Part shown: positions 8,024-16,879 of the stretch, piece after piece
Position numbering within the stretch: position 1 is the first letter of the stretch
Layout: each line of letters opens with the position of its first letter
The notes under the pieces: model-generated
What the model was told of the DNA's origin: nothing
Databases searched by the model: none
Seen by the model: the letters and a program-made list of their open reading frames with translations, nothing else
Assembly: GCA_015056255.1 (NCBI GenBank)
Contig: SVGP01000007.1
Span: forward strand, 51,020-115,019
From: Clostridiales bacterium
Lineage (GTDB): Bacteria; Bacillota; Clostridia; Christensenellales; Aristaeellaceae
Reading direction: 5' to 3'
Length of the DNA stretch: 64,000 nt
Made by a program: the position numbers and the translations under genes

Positions 8024-9787
8024 ATGAAAGGATATCAGCCCGGTTATCCCAGACCCCAGTTTGTCAGACACTATTGGGAATCGCTGAATGGCCCGTGGAT
8101 GTTTGCCTTTGACGATGAAAATATCGGCGAAGAAGAAACGTGGCATCGATCTTTGCCCTCTCAAACCACCATCATGGTGCCTTTTTCCTATGAGTCGGAA
8201 TTGAGCGGTATTCATGATGAAAAGCTTCATGCGTTTGTCTGGTATCAGAAAAAGATCACCGTTGATGCAGAAAAGCTTTCATGTCATAATTATATTATCC
8301 ACTTCGAAGCCTGCGACTACATATCAAAAATATGGGTCAACGGCATGTATGTGGGCATCCACATAGGCGGCTACACCCGTTTTTCCTTTGACATTACGCG
8401 CTTTGTAAAGGGCGGCGAAAACACCGTTACCGTAAAGGCCGAAGACAGGGCCTCCGTATTACAGATGCGCGGAAAGCAAAGATGGAAAAACGAAAACTAC
8501 AGCGTTTTTTATACGCAGACGACAGGCATATGGAAACAGGTGTGGGGTGAATATGTACCCAAAACCAGTCTTTCCTCCGTCAAAATGACGCCTCACTTAA
8601 GCAGGCAGAGAGTGGAAGTCGAAGCGTTTATTGAAGGCTGTAATGATGAAGAAAACCTTCTTCTGGAAGCGCAGGTTACTTTTAAGGGAAGCCCTGTCCG
8701 CACGGTTGCAACATCCCTTCTCTGGGGGCATGCGCAGTTTGATATCGACGTCAGATCCATTGCTTCCGATCTCGAAGAGCCGCTGGTCAAAACTTGGACG
8801 CCTGAAAATCCGAATCTGTACGACGTCCGTTTTCGCCTGATCAGGGACGGCGCTGTTATAGATGAAGTGTATTCCTATTTCGCTATGCGCGAAATCAGAA
8901 TCGAGGGCGACCGGATCCTGCTCAACGGCTTCCCGCTTTATCAACGGCTTTTATTAAATCAGGGTTACTGGAAAAACTCCCTTCTGACCCCGCCCGACGA
9001 TGAAGCGCTTCAAAAAGATATTTCTCTCATCAAGCGTATGGGCTATAACGGCGTCCGGTTGCATCAGAAGGTGGAGGACGAGCGATTTTTCTATTACGCG
9101 GACACGATGGGGCTTCTCACGTGGTGCGAAGCGCCCGCCTACTTTTTTGACCGGGACGACGCTGCCCATGCGTTCGTATCGGAGTGGAGCGAAATCATCC
9201 GCCAGTATTACAATCACCCCTCCATCATCACCTGGACGCCCTTTAACGAATCTTGGGGCGTCACAAATATCAAAAACAATGTGCGCCAACAGAACTTTAC
9301 AAAGGCTGTATACTATATGACGAAGGCCTACGATCCGTACCGCCCGGTCATCACCAACGACGGCTGGGAGCATACGATATCCGACATCATCACCATACAC
9401 GATTACAGTCAAGACGCAGAAGGCCTCAAAAAACGCTGGATGGAGCACAAGGATGAAATTTTGTCCGCCAACACAACGCCATATACAATACGCGCCGCCT
9501 TCGCAGACGGACATTCCTATCAGGGTCAGCCCGTGATTATATCCGAATACGGCGGAATCGCAATAAGGCCCGACACGCCCGGTCAAATCTGGGGCAATAT
9601 CGTAGAAAAGCATGAATTTTTGGATCGATATGCATCCATCACCCGCGCCATCCGCGAAATTCCTTATGTGTCCGGCTTCTGCTATACGCAATTTGCAGAT
9701 GTTCAGCAGGAGATCAACGGCATGGTCGATATGGAAAGAAACCTGAAAGCCGACCCCGAACAAATCCGCGCAATCAATATGGATTAA
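8024..9787 (+). CDS. GH2-family beta-glycosidase
   Basis: A 587-residue glycoside hydrolase family 2 enzyme, cytoplasmic (no signal peptide). The start of the protein shows the GH2 jelly-roll signature PRPQFVRHYWESLNGPW, and VWYQKKITV with FEACDYISKIWVNG follow. The catalytic barrel carries the acid/base Glu in TWTPFNESWG (about residue 410) and the nucleophile Glu in VIISEYGG (about residue 508). The spacing and shortness resemble small GH2 beta-galactosidase/glucuronidase-type enzymes; exact specificity cannot be read. It is first of a rightward two-gene unit with an AraC regulator and divergent from the sugar operon. Confidence 0.9.
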   Translation: MKGYQPGYPRPQFVRHYWESLNGPWMFAFDDENIGEEETWHRSLPSQTTIMVPFSYESELSGIHDEKLHAFVWYQKKITVDAEKLSCHNYIIHFEACDYISKIWVNGMYVGIHIGGYTRFSFDITRFVKGGENTVTVKAEDRASVLQMRGKQRWKNENYSVFYTQTTGIWKQVWGEYVPKTSLSSVKMTPHLSRQRVEVEAFIEGCNDEENLLLEAQVTFKGSPVRTVATSLLWGHAQFDIDVRSIASDLEEPLVKTWTPENPNLYDVRFRLIRDGAVIDEVYSYFAMREIRIEGDRILLNGFPLYQRLLLNQGYWKNSLLTPPDDEALQKDISLIKRMGYNGVRLHQKVEDERFFYYADTMGLLTWCEAPAYFFDRDDAAHAFVSEWSEIIRQYYNHPSIITWTPFNESWGVTNIKNNVRQQNFTKAVYYMTKAYDPYRPVITNDGWEHTISDIITIHDYSQDAEGLKKRWMEHKDEILSANTTPYTIRAAFADGHSYQGQPVIISEYGGIAIRPDTPGQIWGNIVEKHEFLDRYASITRAIREIPYVSGFCYTQFADVQQEINGMVDMERNLKADPEQIRAINMD

Positions 9788-9817
9788 ATCACTCCGTGGA
9801 AAAGGGGGGAAGCCAAA

Positions 9818-10723
9818 ATGTCCTTTACCCGCGAACATATCTGGCATTACGATTATCTCGATTCCAAATCCCGCTGGATCTTCGTAACGCCCAGCGAGTT
9901 TGCCCAGTCGCTGGGCATCTATGTAACGGAACTGGGTCACTTTTTTCAGGACGGCAACTGCTACACGAAAAGGCGACCCGAAAACACCTTTTCCATCAAT
10001 TTTTCGCTGGGCGACGGCAATCAATCAAACGCTCCCGTCAAAATTTCCTTTCAGGACAAAAGCTATCTGATTGACGCCGCCTCCTGCGAGCAGGGCGTGG
10101 TGCTGATTGACAATCGACCCGGATATGTGATTGAACAGACGGGAAAGCATGTCAATTACTTCATACAGTGCGGCGGTTTTCTTGTGGAAAAATACAGCGC
10201 GTTGATTCTGGGGCGGGAAAAGCTGTTTATGACGACCATCAACTACCTGTCAACCCTGATCGATTATTTCGAGAATCTGGTTCAGCTCTACCGGCAGCCG
10301 ACAAACGAAAAAAGAGACGCCTACGCCTCCATGCTGCTGATCAAAATTTTCTCACGCCTTTTCGTGGAAACGGATTCCGCGCCGATTTTATATGTCGAAA
10401 ATAAATACGTAAAAAGCGCCCTTGAAATCATCGAGCAGCGCTATAACGAGCCCATTCGTCTGTCCACCGTAGCGGACGAACTGCACATCAATTCAAGCTA
10501 TTTGTCCCGCCTTTTTATGAGCGAAACCGGAACCTCCTTCTCCGCGTGCCTGAGCCATATCCGCATAAATCACGCAAAGGAAATGCTCAGAACCTCAGAG
10601 TTCTCCGTGGAGGAAATCGCCATAAGGTGCGGCTTTTGCAATTCCTCCCACTTTATCAAGTTCTTCCATGCCGCCGAAGGCATGACACCCATGCAGTACC
10701 GCACCGTGTGGCATCAGAAATAG
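9818..10723 (+). CDS. AraC-family transcriptional regulator
   Basis: A 301-residue two-domain regulator: an N-terminal cupin-like sugar-sensing half and a C-terminal AraC DNA-binding domain with two helix-turn-helices (ALEIIEQRYNEPIRLSTVAD, then INSSYLSRLFMSETGTSFS; second helix-turn-helix FSVEEIAIRCGFCNSSHFIK and MTPMQYR). AAAGGGGGGAAGCC precedes the start. It lies 30 bases after the GH2 gene and is probably co-transcribed with it. It likely controls the divergent sugar operon, perhaps through the ATGTCATA sites. Confidence 0.9.
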   Translation: MSFTREHIWHYDYLDSKSRWIFVTPSEFAQSLGIYVTELGHFFQDGNCYTKRRPENTFSINFSLGDGNQSNAPVKISFQDKSYLIDAASCEQGVVLIDNRPGYVIEQTGKHVNYFIQCGGFLVEKYSALILGREKLFMTTINYLSTLIDYFENLVQLYRQPTNEKRDAYASMLLIKIFSRLFVETDSAPILYVENKYVKSALEIIEQRYNEPIRLSTVADELHINSSYLSRLFMSETGTSFSACLSHIRINHAKEMLRTSEFSVEEIAIRCGFCNSSHFIKFFHAAEGMTPMQYRTVWHQK

Positions 10724-10744
10724 AATAGAAAGCAGGATATGCAG

Positions 10745-11341
10745 ATGAAAAAGCTGCTGCTTACCGGGTTTGATCCCTTTGGCGGAGAAACGATCAATCC
10801 GTCATGGGAGGCGGTCAGAAGGCTGCCGGATGAAATTCGTAAAATACAAATTCAAAAGCTTTAGATTCCAACGGTTTACGCAAAGGCGTTTTCATGTATT
10901 TTGGATGAAGCAGCACATTTTCAGCCGGATTTTATTCTTTCGGTCGGACAGGCGGGCGGAAGAAAGGGCATTACGCCGGAGGTGATCGGAATCAACCTTC
11001 GGGAAGCAGCGATTGTGGACAACGAGGGGAATCTTATTCAGAATGCGCCTGTTGTCAAGGGCGGCCCGGCGGCGTATTTTTCTACCGTGCCCGTTCGAAA
11101 AATGGTGGATGCGATCAAAGCCGCGGACATTCCCGCTTCGCTTTCCTATTCTGCGGGCGCGTTTGTGTGCAACGACGTATTATATTCGCTTCTTCATAAC
11201 TTTGACGGAACGAACACGCGCGTTGGGTTTATCCATGTACCATTTTTACCGGAGCAGGCAAAGCAGAATGCTCCTTCCCTGCCGCTTGAAAAGATGGTTC
11301 TTGCGCTTTATAAGGCGATAGAAGCTTTGGATGAAGCATAA
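10745..11341 (+). pseudogene. pcp: Pyroglutamyl-peptidase I gene with in-frame amber stop
   Basis: Read through, the frame gives a full-length 198-residue pyrrolidone-carboxylate peptidase, a C15 cysteine peptidase removing N-terminal pyroglutamate. It shows [14 protein letters not shown], the catalytic Glu in GRKGITPEVIGIN, the Cys in SAGAFVCNDVLY and the His in GFIHVPFLP. Codon 40 (10862-10864) is TAG, in a place where the family has KLxIPTVY, and a single C-to-T or G-to-T change from Gln or Glu would explain it. No other lesion is seen, so inactivation would be recent, or the codon is suppressed or a sequence error. TAG also ends neighbouring genes, which argues against recoding. Confidence 0.85.
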
Positions 11342-11355
11342 ATTTATATGAAACA

Positions 11356-11436
11356 GCGTGGGCGGTCAACGACCGCCCCTATATTTTTTGATAGTACATT
11401 GACTATATCGTAGGGGCGATCATTGATCGCCCGCGC
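11356..11436. repeat. Inverted pair of family A hairpin repeats
   Basis: Two copies face each other: 11356-11382 (GGGCGGTC-AAC-GACCGCCC, ending CCTA) and 11410-11436 (GTAGGGGCGATC-ATT-GATCGCCC-GCGC). The stems differ from each other but each is self-complementary. They lie between the convergent pcp and sialate esterase genes and may also act as a terminator. Confidence 0.75.
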
Positions 11437-11467
11437 TAATGAAACGACATTAAGCCCGTTGCTTATG

Positions 11468-12943
11468 CTATTTTTGAACGGAAATGGAAAACGACGGGCA
11501 GGGAAGGCCGTTTTCGTTTTCAAGATTGGCGGTTTCTCTTGTTACGCGGATGGAATAGGCGTAATTGACCATGGTGTCGTCCGCGCCCTCGGGGATGATA
11601 ACCGTCACTTTATTTTTGCCGGTGATGGCTGCCGGGGCGGGCACGCGCGTGTCGTATGCGCCGACGGAAAAGCCGGGCAAGGGGCGGTTTATGGATTCAG
11701 CGTATGTTTTTCCGCGGACAATCAGGCTTTTTTCTTCGGGCGTGAAAGTAATTTCGATGTTGTTTCCGTGCTTTTCGGCCTTTACGGGCATGCTTGAAAG
11801 CGCGTCCGTTTCGTTTCCGACGCCGTATTCCTTTGAAAGGGCGAGGTTGGCAAGGCGCAAAGCCAGCGGCTTTTTTAGCGGCGAATGCGCCCAGTCCTCA
11901 TAGCCTTCCGGCGCGCCCAGATCCATATCAACCGTCAACGAATAATTCTCAATGATGTTTTTCGCATCCACCTGCTTGACGCGCGCAATGTCCAGCCACT
12001 TGAAAAAGCCAAAGGTATTGTCGCCGTAATCGGACAATTGCACATTGTAGAAGGGGAAATTGCGATGAAAGCGCGCGCGTTCATCCTCGACAAGCAGCTT
12101 AAGCTCTTTGTCGTACCTTTCGGCGTATTCCCGCCAGCCGCCCTCGCTTTCGCCTTGGAAAAACAGCATGGCTTTAAACGGAAGCGGGATGAACGGATGG
12201 ATGAGGGAATTGAAATATCCGCCCTCGCGCACAAGGTTTCCGGACGTGTAGCCGCATACATGCGCCAGCTCGACGGGCAAAAGTTCCCTCATGCAGGCGC
12301 CGCCGGCTGCGGTCATAATCATGCCGATGGGAATATCGATGTTTCTTATTAGCTCCTTAGCAAAATACCAGCCCATTGCAGAAAACGCCTTGCTGGCGCT
12401 TTCGTCCGGCTTTTTCCACATCCATTCGGGGTTGATCACGTCCGGGTAGGGGAATTCGCACTTTTCCGGATGCATGTAAGGATACGCCTGCGTCTGGGTA
12501 AACAGGCGGAAGTTGTCGTTTTCGTCAAACTCAATTTCAGGCGTGAACGGTGCGCAGGGCGCAAGGGTCAGTTCGGCATTACTCTGCCCACCCACAAACC
12601 ACACGTCGCCAATCAGAATATCGGTAAATTCAGCATATTTCCCGCGCTCGTCTGCAATTTTCATCGTCTGACCGATTTTTTCATACGCGTGCTGAGAGAA
12701 TGTAAGCGTCCATTTGTTATCGTCTCCGACGATACCCTCCGCGCTTTCGCCCATGAATTCGCCCGTCACCTTTGTGCCCGGCGCATTCGAAAAGCCCCAG
12801 ATCAGAATGGGCTCGTCCCTTTGAAGTACCATGTTCGACGAAAACACGCCTGATACCTTAAATTCCGGGCAGACCCACGAGGGATTCACGCCCTGAGCAG
12901 AAGTCGATTGATTCATATCCGGAAGCGCAACCGTGTTGGCCAT
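11468..12943 (-). CDS. Sialate O-acetylesterase-family SGNH hydrolase
   Basis: A 491-residue protein of the sialate O-acetylesterase (SASA) family, which removes O-acetyl groups from sialic acids or plant polysaccharides. It shows the N-terminal beta-domain signature NMVLQRDEPILIWG, the nucleophile block in VGGQSNAELTL (about residues 117-127), IPIGMIMTAAGG, FFQGESEGG and a late AHSPLKKPLALRLANLAL with a candidate catalytic His. No signal peptide is visible, so it is probably intracellular. AGGAGG precedes the ATG by nine bases. It is monocistronic and convergent with pcp. Confidence 0.88.
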   Translation of the reverse strand: MANTVALPDMNQSTSAQGVNPSWVCPEFKVSGVFSSNMVLQRDEPILIWGFSNAPGTKVTGEFMGESAEGIVGDDNKWTLTFSQHAYEKIGQTMKIADERGKYAEFTDILIGDVWFVGGQSNAELTLAPCAPFTPEIEFDENDNFRLFTQTQAYPYMHPEKCEFPYPDVINPEWMWKKPDESASKAFSAMGWYFAKELIRNIDIPIGMIMTAAGGACMRELLPVELAHVCGYTSGNLVREGGYFNSLIHPFIPLPFKAMLFFQGESEGGWREYAERYDKELKLLVEDERARFHRNFPFYNVQLSDYGDNTFGFFKWLDIARVKQVDAKNIIENYSLTVDMDLGAPEGYEDWAHSPLKKPLALRLANLALSKEYGVGNETDALSSMPVKAEKHGNNIEITFTPEEKSLIVRGKTYAESINRPLPGFSVGAYDTRVPAPAAITGKNKVTVIIPEGADDTMVNYAYSIRVTRETANLENENGLPCPSFSISVQK

Positions 12944-13073
12944 AATGTACGTCCTCCTCCATCTTTATGCGTATATTGTAGGCGTTTTATCCATCAAAGT
13001 CAATAATAACAGCCATTCAACTGCCGGTTGATGGATTTTCCCACCTTTAGTTGATTTTTTAAGCGGTAATTCA

Positions 13074-13106
13074 ACGATCAATCTGTTTTCAGAAAAGATT
13101 GATCGT
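13074..13106. promoter_or_regulatory. 11-bp inverted-repeat operator inside the XRE promoter
   Basis: ACGATCAATCT (13074-13084), an 11-base spacer and AGATTGATCGT (13096-13106) form a perfect inverted repeat. It encloses the -35 TTTTCA (13086-13091), and the -10 TACAAT lies at 13109-13114 (17-bp spacing). A dimeric XRE repressor bound here would block RNA polymerase, so autoregulation by the next gene is likely. Confidence 0.65.
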
Positions 13107-13143
13107 GATACAATCTAAACATAAACGAAAGGAGAAAGCCACT

Positions 13144-13644
13144 ATGAATATGACGCTTGGAAAAAGAATCGCGCAATACAGAAAGGAAAAGGGGCTTACG
13201 CAGGAGGCGCTTGCCCAGGCAATGAACGTATCTGCGCAGGCAGTCAGCAAATGGGAAAACGATTTGACCTGCCCGGACATTGCTTCTCTTCCGCTGCTTT
13301 CAAAAATCCTCGGTGTGACAGTTGACGAACTTCTGTCGGGAAAGAGCGAAAACCTGCCTACGGTAGCAATGCAGCCCTTGGAAAACCGAAAGGCCATTGA
13401 AGAAATGATGCTGCGAATCGTGGTGGACACGGCGGACGGCGACAAGGTGCGCGTAAACCTTCCGATGGCGCTGATCAAGGTCGCAATCGAGCTGGGCGTT
13501 GAAATGCCCCAGGTCTCCGGAAACAGCGCGCTTAAAAACATTGATTTTAAGCAGATTTTCGATCTCGTTTCCCACGGCGCAATCGGTAATTTAGTGGAAG
13601 TGGAATCCTCCAATGGCGACACCGTTCGCATCTTTGTGGAGTAA
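13144..13644 (+). CDS. XRE-family transcriptional regulator
   Basis: A 166-residue protein. Residues 5-60 form a Cro/C1-type helix-turn-helix (RIAQYRKEKGLTQEALAQAM, VSAQAVSKWENDLTCPD, LLSKILGVTVDELLSG). The C-terminal half has two short motifs, KVRVNLPMALIKVAIELG and LVEVESSNGDTVRIFVE, that are echoed in the next small gene. AGGAG precedes the ATG; an upstream in-frame start would overlap the promoter. It leads an operon with the small protein and an ABC exporter and probably represses it. Confidence 0.9.
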   Translation: MNMTLGKRIAQYRKEKGLTQEALAQAMNVSAQAVSKWENDLTCPDIASLPLLSKILGVTVDELLSGKSENLPTVAMQPLENRKAIEEMMLRIVVDTADGDKVRVNLPMALIKVAIELGVEMPQVSGNSALKNIDFKQIFDLVSHGAIGNLVEVESSNGDTVRIFVE

Positions 13645-13648
13645 GCAT

Positions 13649-13894
13649 ATGAAAATCATTGTTGAAACCCCAAACAGCAGAAATATCCGCATAAGCCTCC
13701 CGCTCGGGCTGATTTTAAACCGGCTAACCGCGCGGATCGCCTCGAAAACCGCGCAGAAAAACGGCGAAACGCTCACCTACGAACAGGCCTACGGCTTCAT
13801 TTCGGCGCTTAAGGATTTCAAACGCATGAACAGCGGCTGGAAGCTGATAGAGGTTGATTCTGCAGACGGTCATCATGTGGAAATTACCCTCTGA
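13649..13894 (+). CDS. Small partner protein sharing the regulator's C-terminal motifs
   Basis: An 81-residue protein starting four bases after the regulator. It has no transmembrane segment. The N-terminal IRISLPLGLILNRL parallels VRVNLPMALIKVAI of the regulator, and its end LIEVDSADGHHVEITL parallels LVEVESSNGDTVRIFVE. The two therefore look like duplicated versions of one beta-rich domain, possibly a ligand-sensing or dimerisation module of the type seen in small DUF/SHOCT-like proteins. Function is unknown; translational coupling with the regulator is likely. Confidence 0.75.
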   Translation: MKIIVETPNSRNIRISLPLGLILNRLTARIASKTAQKNGETLTYEQAYGFISALKDFKRMNSGWKLIEVDSADGHHVEITL

Positions 13895-13921
13895 TACGCC
13901 GCGCTTGCACGGGAGAACAGA

Positions 13922-15640
13922 ATGAAAACAGAGAAAGTCAACATCCGTCCTTTCATAAAACAATTTTCCAAGGGCAACGCCCTGTGCTTTATGATGTCGC
14001 TTCTGGAAAGCATTTTAACCGCACTGGGTATGCTTCTGGTTTCGTGGCTTTTGCAGCAATTGGTCGATGTAATCGGCGGTGCGGGCGGCGGCTTTTCATT
14101 TTATGATCTTGGCATCATTTCGCTGATTCTGGTCGCCGGCATTGCCCTTACCGGTGTGATCGGATATCATTTCAGGCCGCAGTTCATTGTGCGCGGCATT
14201 TCGCAGTATAAAAATTATGTTTTTTCGCGTATCACGGAAAAAAGCATTTCCGCATTTACCGGCGAAAACGCCTCATCTTACATATCCGCCCTTACCAATG
14301 ACATTCCGTTGATCGAAACGGGTTACCTCAAAAACATTTTTCCCATCATCGAAAACATACTTATGTTTGCAGGCGCAATCGCGCTCATGCTGTATTACAG
14401 CCCGATTTTAACCCTGATCGCTCTTCTTCTGTCGCTGTTGCCATTGATATTATCGGTTTTGACGGGCAACAAAGTGGCGCGGGCAGAAAAACGGGTTTCC
14501 GATCAGAATGAGCTGTATACCCTGTCCATCAAGGATGTGCTGAGCGGATTTTCCGTCGTTAAATCCTTTCAGGCCGAAAAGGAAATGATCCGGATTTTCA
14601 GGGAAAATGTGTCTTCCCTCGCCTCTGAGCAATGCCGCGGGCAGAAAATGCGGATTCTGGTTGCGCTTCTTGGAAACATCTCGGGCATCATCGCACAGCT
14701 GGGCGTTTTCCTGTTCGGCGCATACCTCGCGCTTTCTGGGAAAGGCGTGACCGCAGGAACCACCATCGCGTTTGTGCAGCTGATGAATTTTGTGCTGAGC
14801 CCGATTGCAACCCTTCCGACCTGCTTTGCCGAAAGAAAAGCGGCAAAGGCGCTGATTGAAAAGGTTGCGCAGGCGCTTGACAAAAACATACGTGAGGAAA
14901 AAAACAATACCGCAATTGCGCTTAATCGCGGCATAGCCATTCAGAATCTCACCTTTGCATACGAAAAGGACAATATTGTGCTTAATGATGTCTCATGCTT
15001 TTTCGAAGCCGGCAAAAAATACGCCGTCGTCGGCGCATCCGGCAGCGGAAAATCAACGCTTTTAAATCTCCTCATGGCTTCCCATTCCGATTACATGGGC
15101 GAAATCAACTATGACGACACCGAAATCCGCCAAATCGGAAGCAATGCGCTTTACGATATACAGTCGATCATCCAGCAGAACGTGTTCGTGTTCAACGCCA
15201 CCATCCGCGAAAATATCGCGATGTTCAAATCCTTCGCGGATGATGAGATCGATCATGCCGCCGAGCTTTCCGGCCTCAAAGAACTGATCGCAGAAAAAGG
15301 AGAAGATTACCTGTGCGGCGAAAACGGCAGCGGCCTGTCCGGCGGCGAAAAACAAAGAATCTCCATCGCCCGAAGCCTTCTTAAAAAATCAAAAATTCTT
15401 CTCGTCGACGAAGCCACGTCCTCTCTGGATAAGGAAACCGCCCATCAGGTTTCCGAAGCGATTTTGTCCCTTGACGGCATCACGGCAATTGTGGTCACTC
15501 ACGCGCTGGATGAAGGCCTGCTTCGAAGATTCGACAATATCCTTACATTCAGAAATGGAAAAATTGAAGAAGAAGGAACGTTTGAAGAATTGATTGAGAA
15601 AAAAGGCTACTTCTATTCACTGTACACCGTGTCACAGTAA
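13922..15640 (+). CDS. ABC exporter, fused permease/ATPase
   Basis: A 572-residue type IV ABC transporter half-molecule (MdlB/LmrA type). About six transmembrane helices fill residues 20-310 and an ATPase domain fills 330-572, with Walker A GASGSGKST (near 372), signature LSGGEKQR (near 472) and Walker B ILLVDEATSSLD (near 490). It would export a peptide, lipid or drug. It starts 27 bases after the small partner gene and belongs to the XRE operon. A homodimer is likely because no second half-transporter is adjacent. Confidence 0.92.
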   Translation: MKTEKVNIRPFIKQFSKGNALCFMMSLLESILTALGMLLVSWLLQQLVDVIGGAGGGFSFYDLGIISLILVAGIALTGVIGYHFRPQFIVRGISQYKNYVFSRITEKSISAFTGENASSYISALTNDIPLIETGYLKNIFPIIENILMFAGAIALMLYYSPILTLIALLLSLLPLILSVLTGNKVARAEKRVSDQNELYTLSIKDVLSGFSVVKSFQAEKEMIRIFRENVSSLASEQCRGQKMRILVALLGNISGIIAQLGVFLFGAYLALSGKGVTAGTTIAFVQLMNFVLSPIATLPTCFAERKAAKALIEKVAQALDKNIREEKNNTAIALNRGIAIQNLTFAYEKDNIVLNDVSCFFEAGKKYAVVGASGSGKSTLLNLLMASHSDYMGEINYDDTEIRQIGSNALYDIQSIIQQNVFVFNATIRENIAMFKSFADDEIDHAAELSGLKELIAEKGEDYLCGENGSGLSGGEKQRISIARSLLKKSKILLVDEATSSLDKETAHQVSEAILSLDGITAIVVTHALDEGLLRRFDNILTFRNGKIEEEGTFEELIEKKGYFYSLYTVSQ

Positions 15641-15817
15641 AATCAATGCGCAGATATCCCCGTCCCCTACGGTCATCCCAAACGTTTTTGGGAATTCCTA
15701 ACGCCCGATCGACCCGTAGGGGCGGCGTTTCGCCTCCCGCGTTTTTCTCTGTAAAAAGCAATCGCATTCCGCAACGTAAATACGGGACAAAACGCCTTTC
15801 CAACGACTGCTCTCCTC

Positions 15818-15852
15818 CATCAATACCCTCCCCCAGGGGGAGGGTATTGATG
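15818..15852. repeat. Perfect 35-bp palindrome (17-bp arms, one-base centre)
   Basis: The left arm begins CATCAATACCCT and runs into CCCCC; after a single A the right arm is its exact complement (GGGGG then AGGGTATTGATG). The CCCCCAGGGGG core resembles hairpins of family B. It has no U-run, so it is not a standard terminator. Confidence 0.8.
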
Positions 15853-16011
15853 AAAACTGCTTATCCTTGTTAATCTTGTTATACCGGCTGTGTTATGTTG
15901 GCTGTGCTTTGCTGTCTGCCTGTTGGTTTTTATGAATTGTTCAAATTATGACTCGGTTTGCAGGATTTAGGCAGGATGAATCGTGCATGCTGTGAAATTA
16001 CTCAAAAATAC

Positions 16012-16050
16012 AGGACCGCGAAAAGCTGATTTACCTTTCGCGGTCTTTCT
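16012..16050. terminator. Bidirectional terminator between exporter and hydrolase genes
   Basis: GGACCGCGAAA and TTTCGCGGTC pair around a loop and are followed by TTTCTTTTT on the plus strand; the minus strand also has a T-rich tail. It can serve the convergent exporter and hydrolase transcripts. Confidence 0.7.
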
Positions 16051-16052
16051 TT

Positions 16053-16862
16053 TTATAAGGTTTTCATCCACTGAACGGAATCCGCCACCCATCTTGCGAT
16101 GGCGGCGTTGTTGTAATCGGGGTTTCCGCACCATGTCACCTTATTGGCGAGAGCCATACCGTGCGGCCCGTGCGGGTAGATGTGCATTTCGAAAGGAATT
16201 CCCGCCCTTTTATAAGCCAGGCCCAGCTCCAGCGCGTTGTCCAGCGGCACAACTGCATCGTCAAAGGTATGCATGATGAAGGCAGGGACTGTGTGCGAAC
16301 CGACGTTTTTTTCGAGGGAGAAAGAAGCAACCGCAGCGTTATCCTCTATTCTGTCCTTCAGAAGATTTTTAAACGTGCCCACATGTCCGTTTGCTGAGCA
16401 CCCAAGGGTTACGGCGTAGCAGAGAACCGCGCCCGTCGGGCGGTTTTTGCCCTTGTTTTCGCCGAGCTTTTCCTGAATATCGCTTCTGTTCCAGAGGGTC
16501 GCAAGCGATCCTGCCAGATGACCGCCGGCGGAAAAGCCCACGCAGAATACGCGATCGGGGTTGATGTTGTATTTTTCGGCGTTTTCGCGGATGTGGATCA
16601 TGGCAAGGGACGCCTGATACAAAGGATCGGTCGCCTCTTCGATCTGGCTGCCCACGGAATAATGAAGTACAAACGCGTTCATTTCCTGCATCATATAGGC
16701 CTGCGCGATGGGATAGCCCTCTCTGTCGGAGCACACCGCGCCGTAGCCGCCGCCGGGAATGACCAACATGGCGTCCTTGGGTTCCGCCCGGTCGTCAATG
16801 CCAAAGTATTCAAGGGTGACTTCGCTTCTTCCGGAAATTAATTCGATTTTTTCGTACTGCAT
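16053..16862 (-). CDS. Alpha/beta hydrolase (acetyl-esterase/BD-FAE-like)
   Basis: A 269-residue serine hydrolase. It has the oxyanion-type VIPGGGYGAV, nucleophile elbow VGFSAGGH (about residue 118), acid in HTFDDAVVPL and a histidine in YPHGPHGMAL. This pattern is that of small acetylxylan-type esterases and carboxylesterases acting in the cytoplasm. The start at 16862 has GGAGG upstream; a longer frame beginning at 16880 overlaps the stop of the preceding chromate-type gene, so coupling is possible. It is the last gene of a leftward trio. Confidence 0.85.
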   Translation of the reverse strand: MQYEKIELISGRSEVTLEYFGIDDRAEPKDAMLVIPGGGYGAVCSDREGYPIAQAYMMQEMNAFVLHYSVGSQIEEATDPLYQASLAMIHIRENAEKYNINPDRVFCVGFSAGGHLAGSLATLWNRSDIQEKLGENKGKNRPTGAVLCYAVTLGCSANGHVGTFKNLLKDRIEDNAAVASFSLEKNVGSHTVPAFIMHTFDDAVVPLDNALELGLAYKRAGIPFEMHIYPHGPHGMALANKVTWCGNPDYNNAAIARWVADSVQWMKTL

Positions 16863-16879
16863 ACTGTTATCCTCCTCCA

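Larger units (their letters stand above)
15641..16052. other. Intergenic region with repeats and a terminator
   Basis: No gene is supported. It holds a family A hairpin with GTAGGGGCGGCG edges (15716-15741), preceded by an inverted remnant near 15660-15672, the near-perfect palindrome at 15818-15852, and the terminator-like hairpin at 16012-16050. Confidence 0.7.

Noticed and set aside
10862..10864. TAG as a recoded sense codon
   Set aside because: Several genes in the window end in TAG at the expected length, including the AraC-type, MmeI-like and SHOCT genes.
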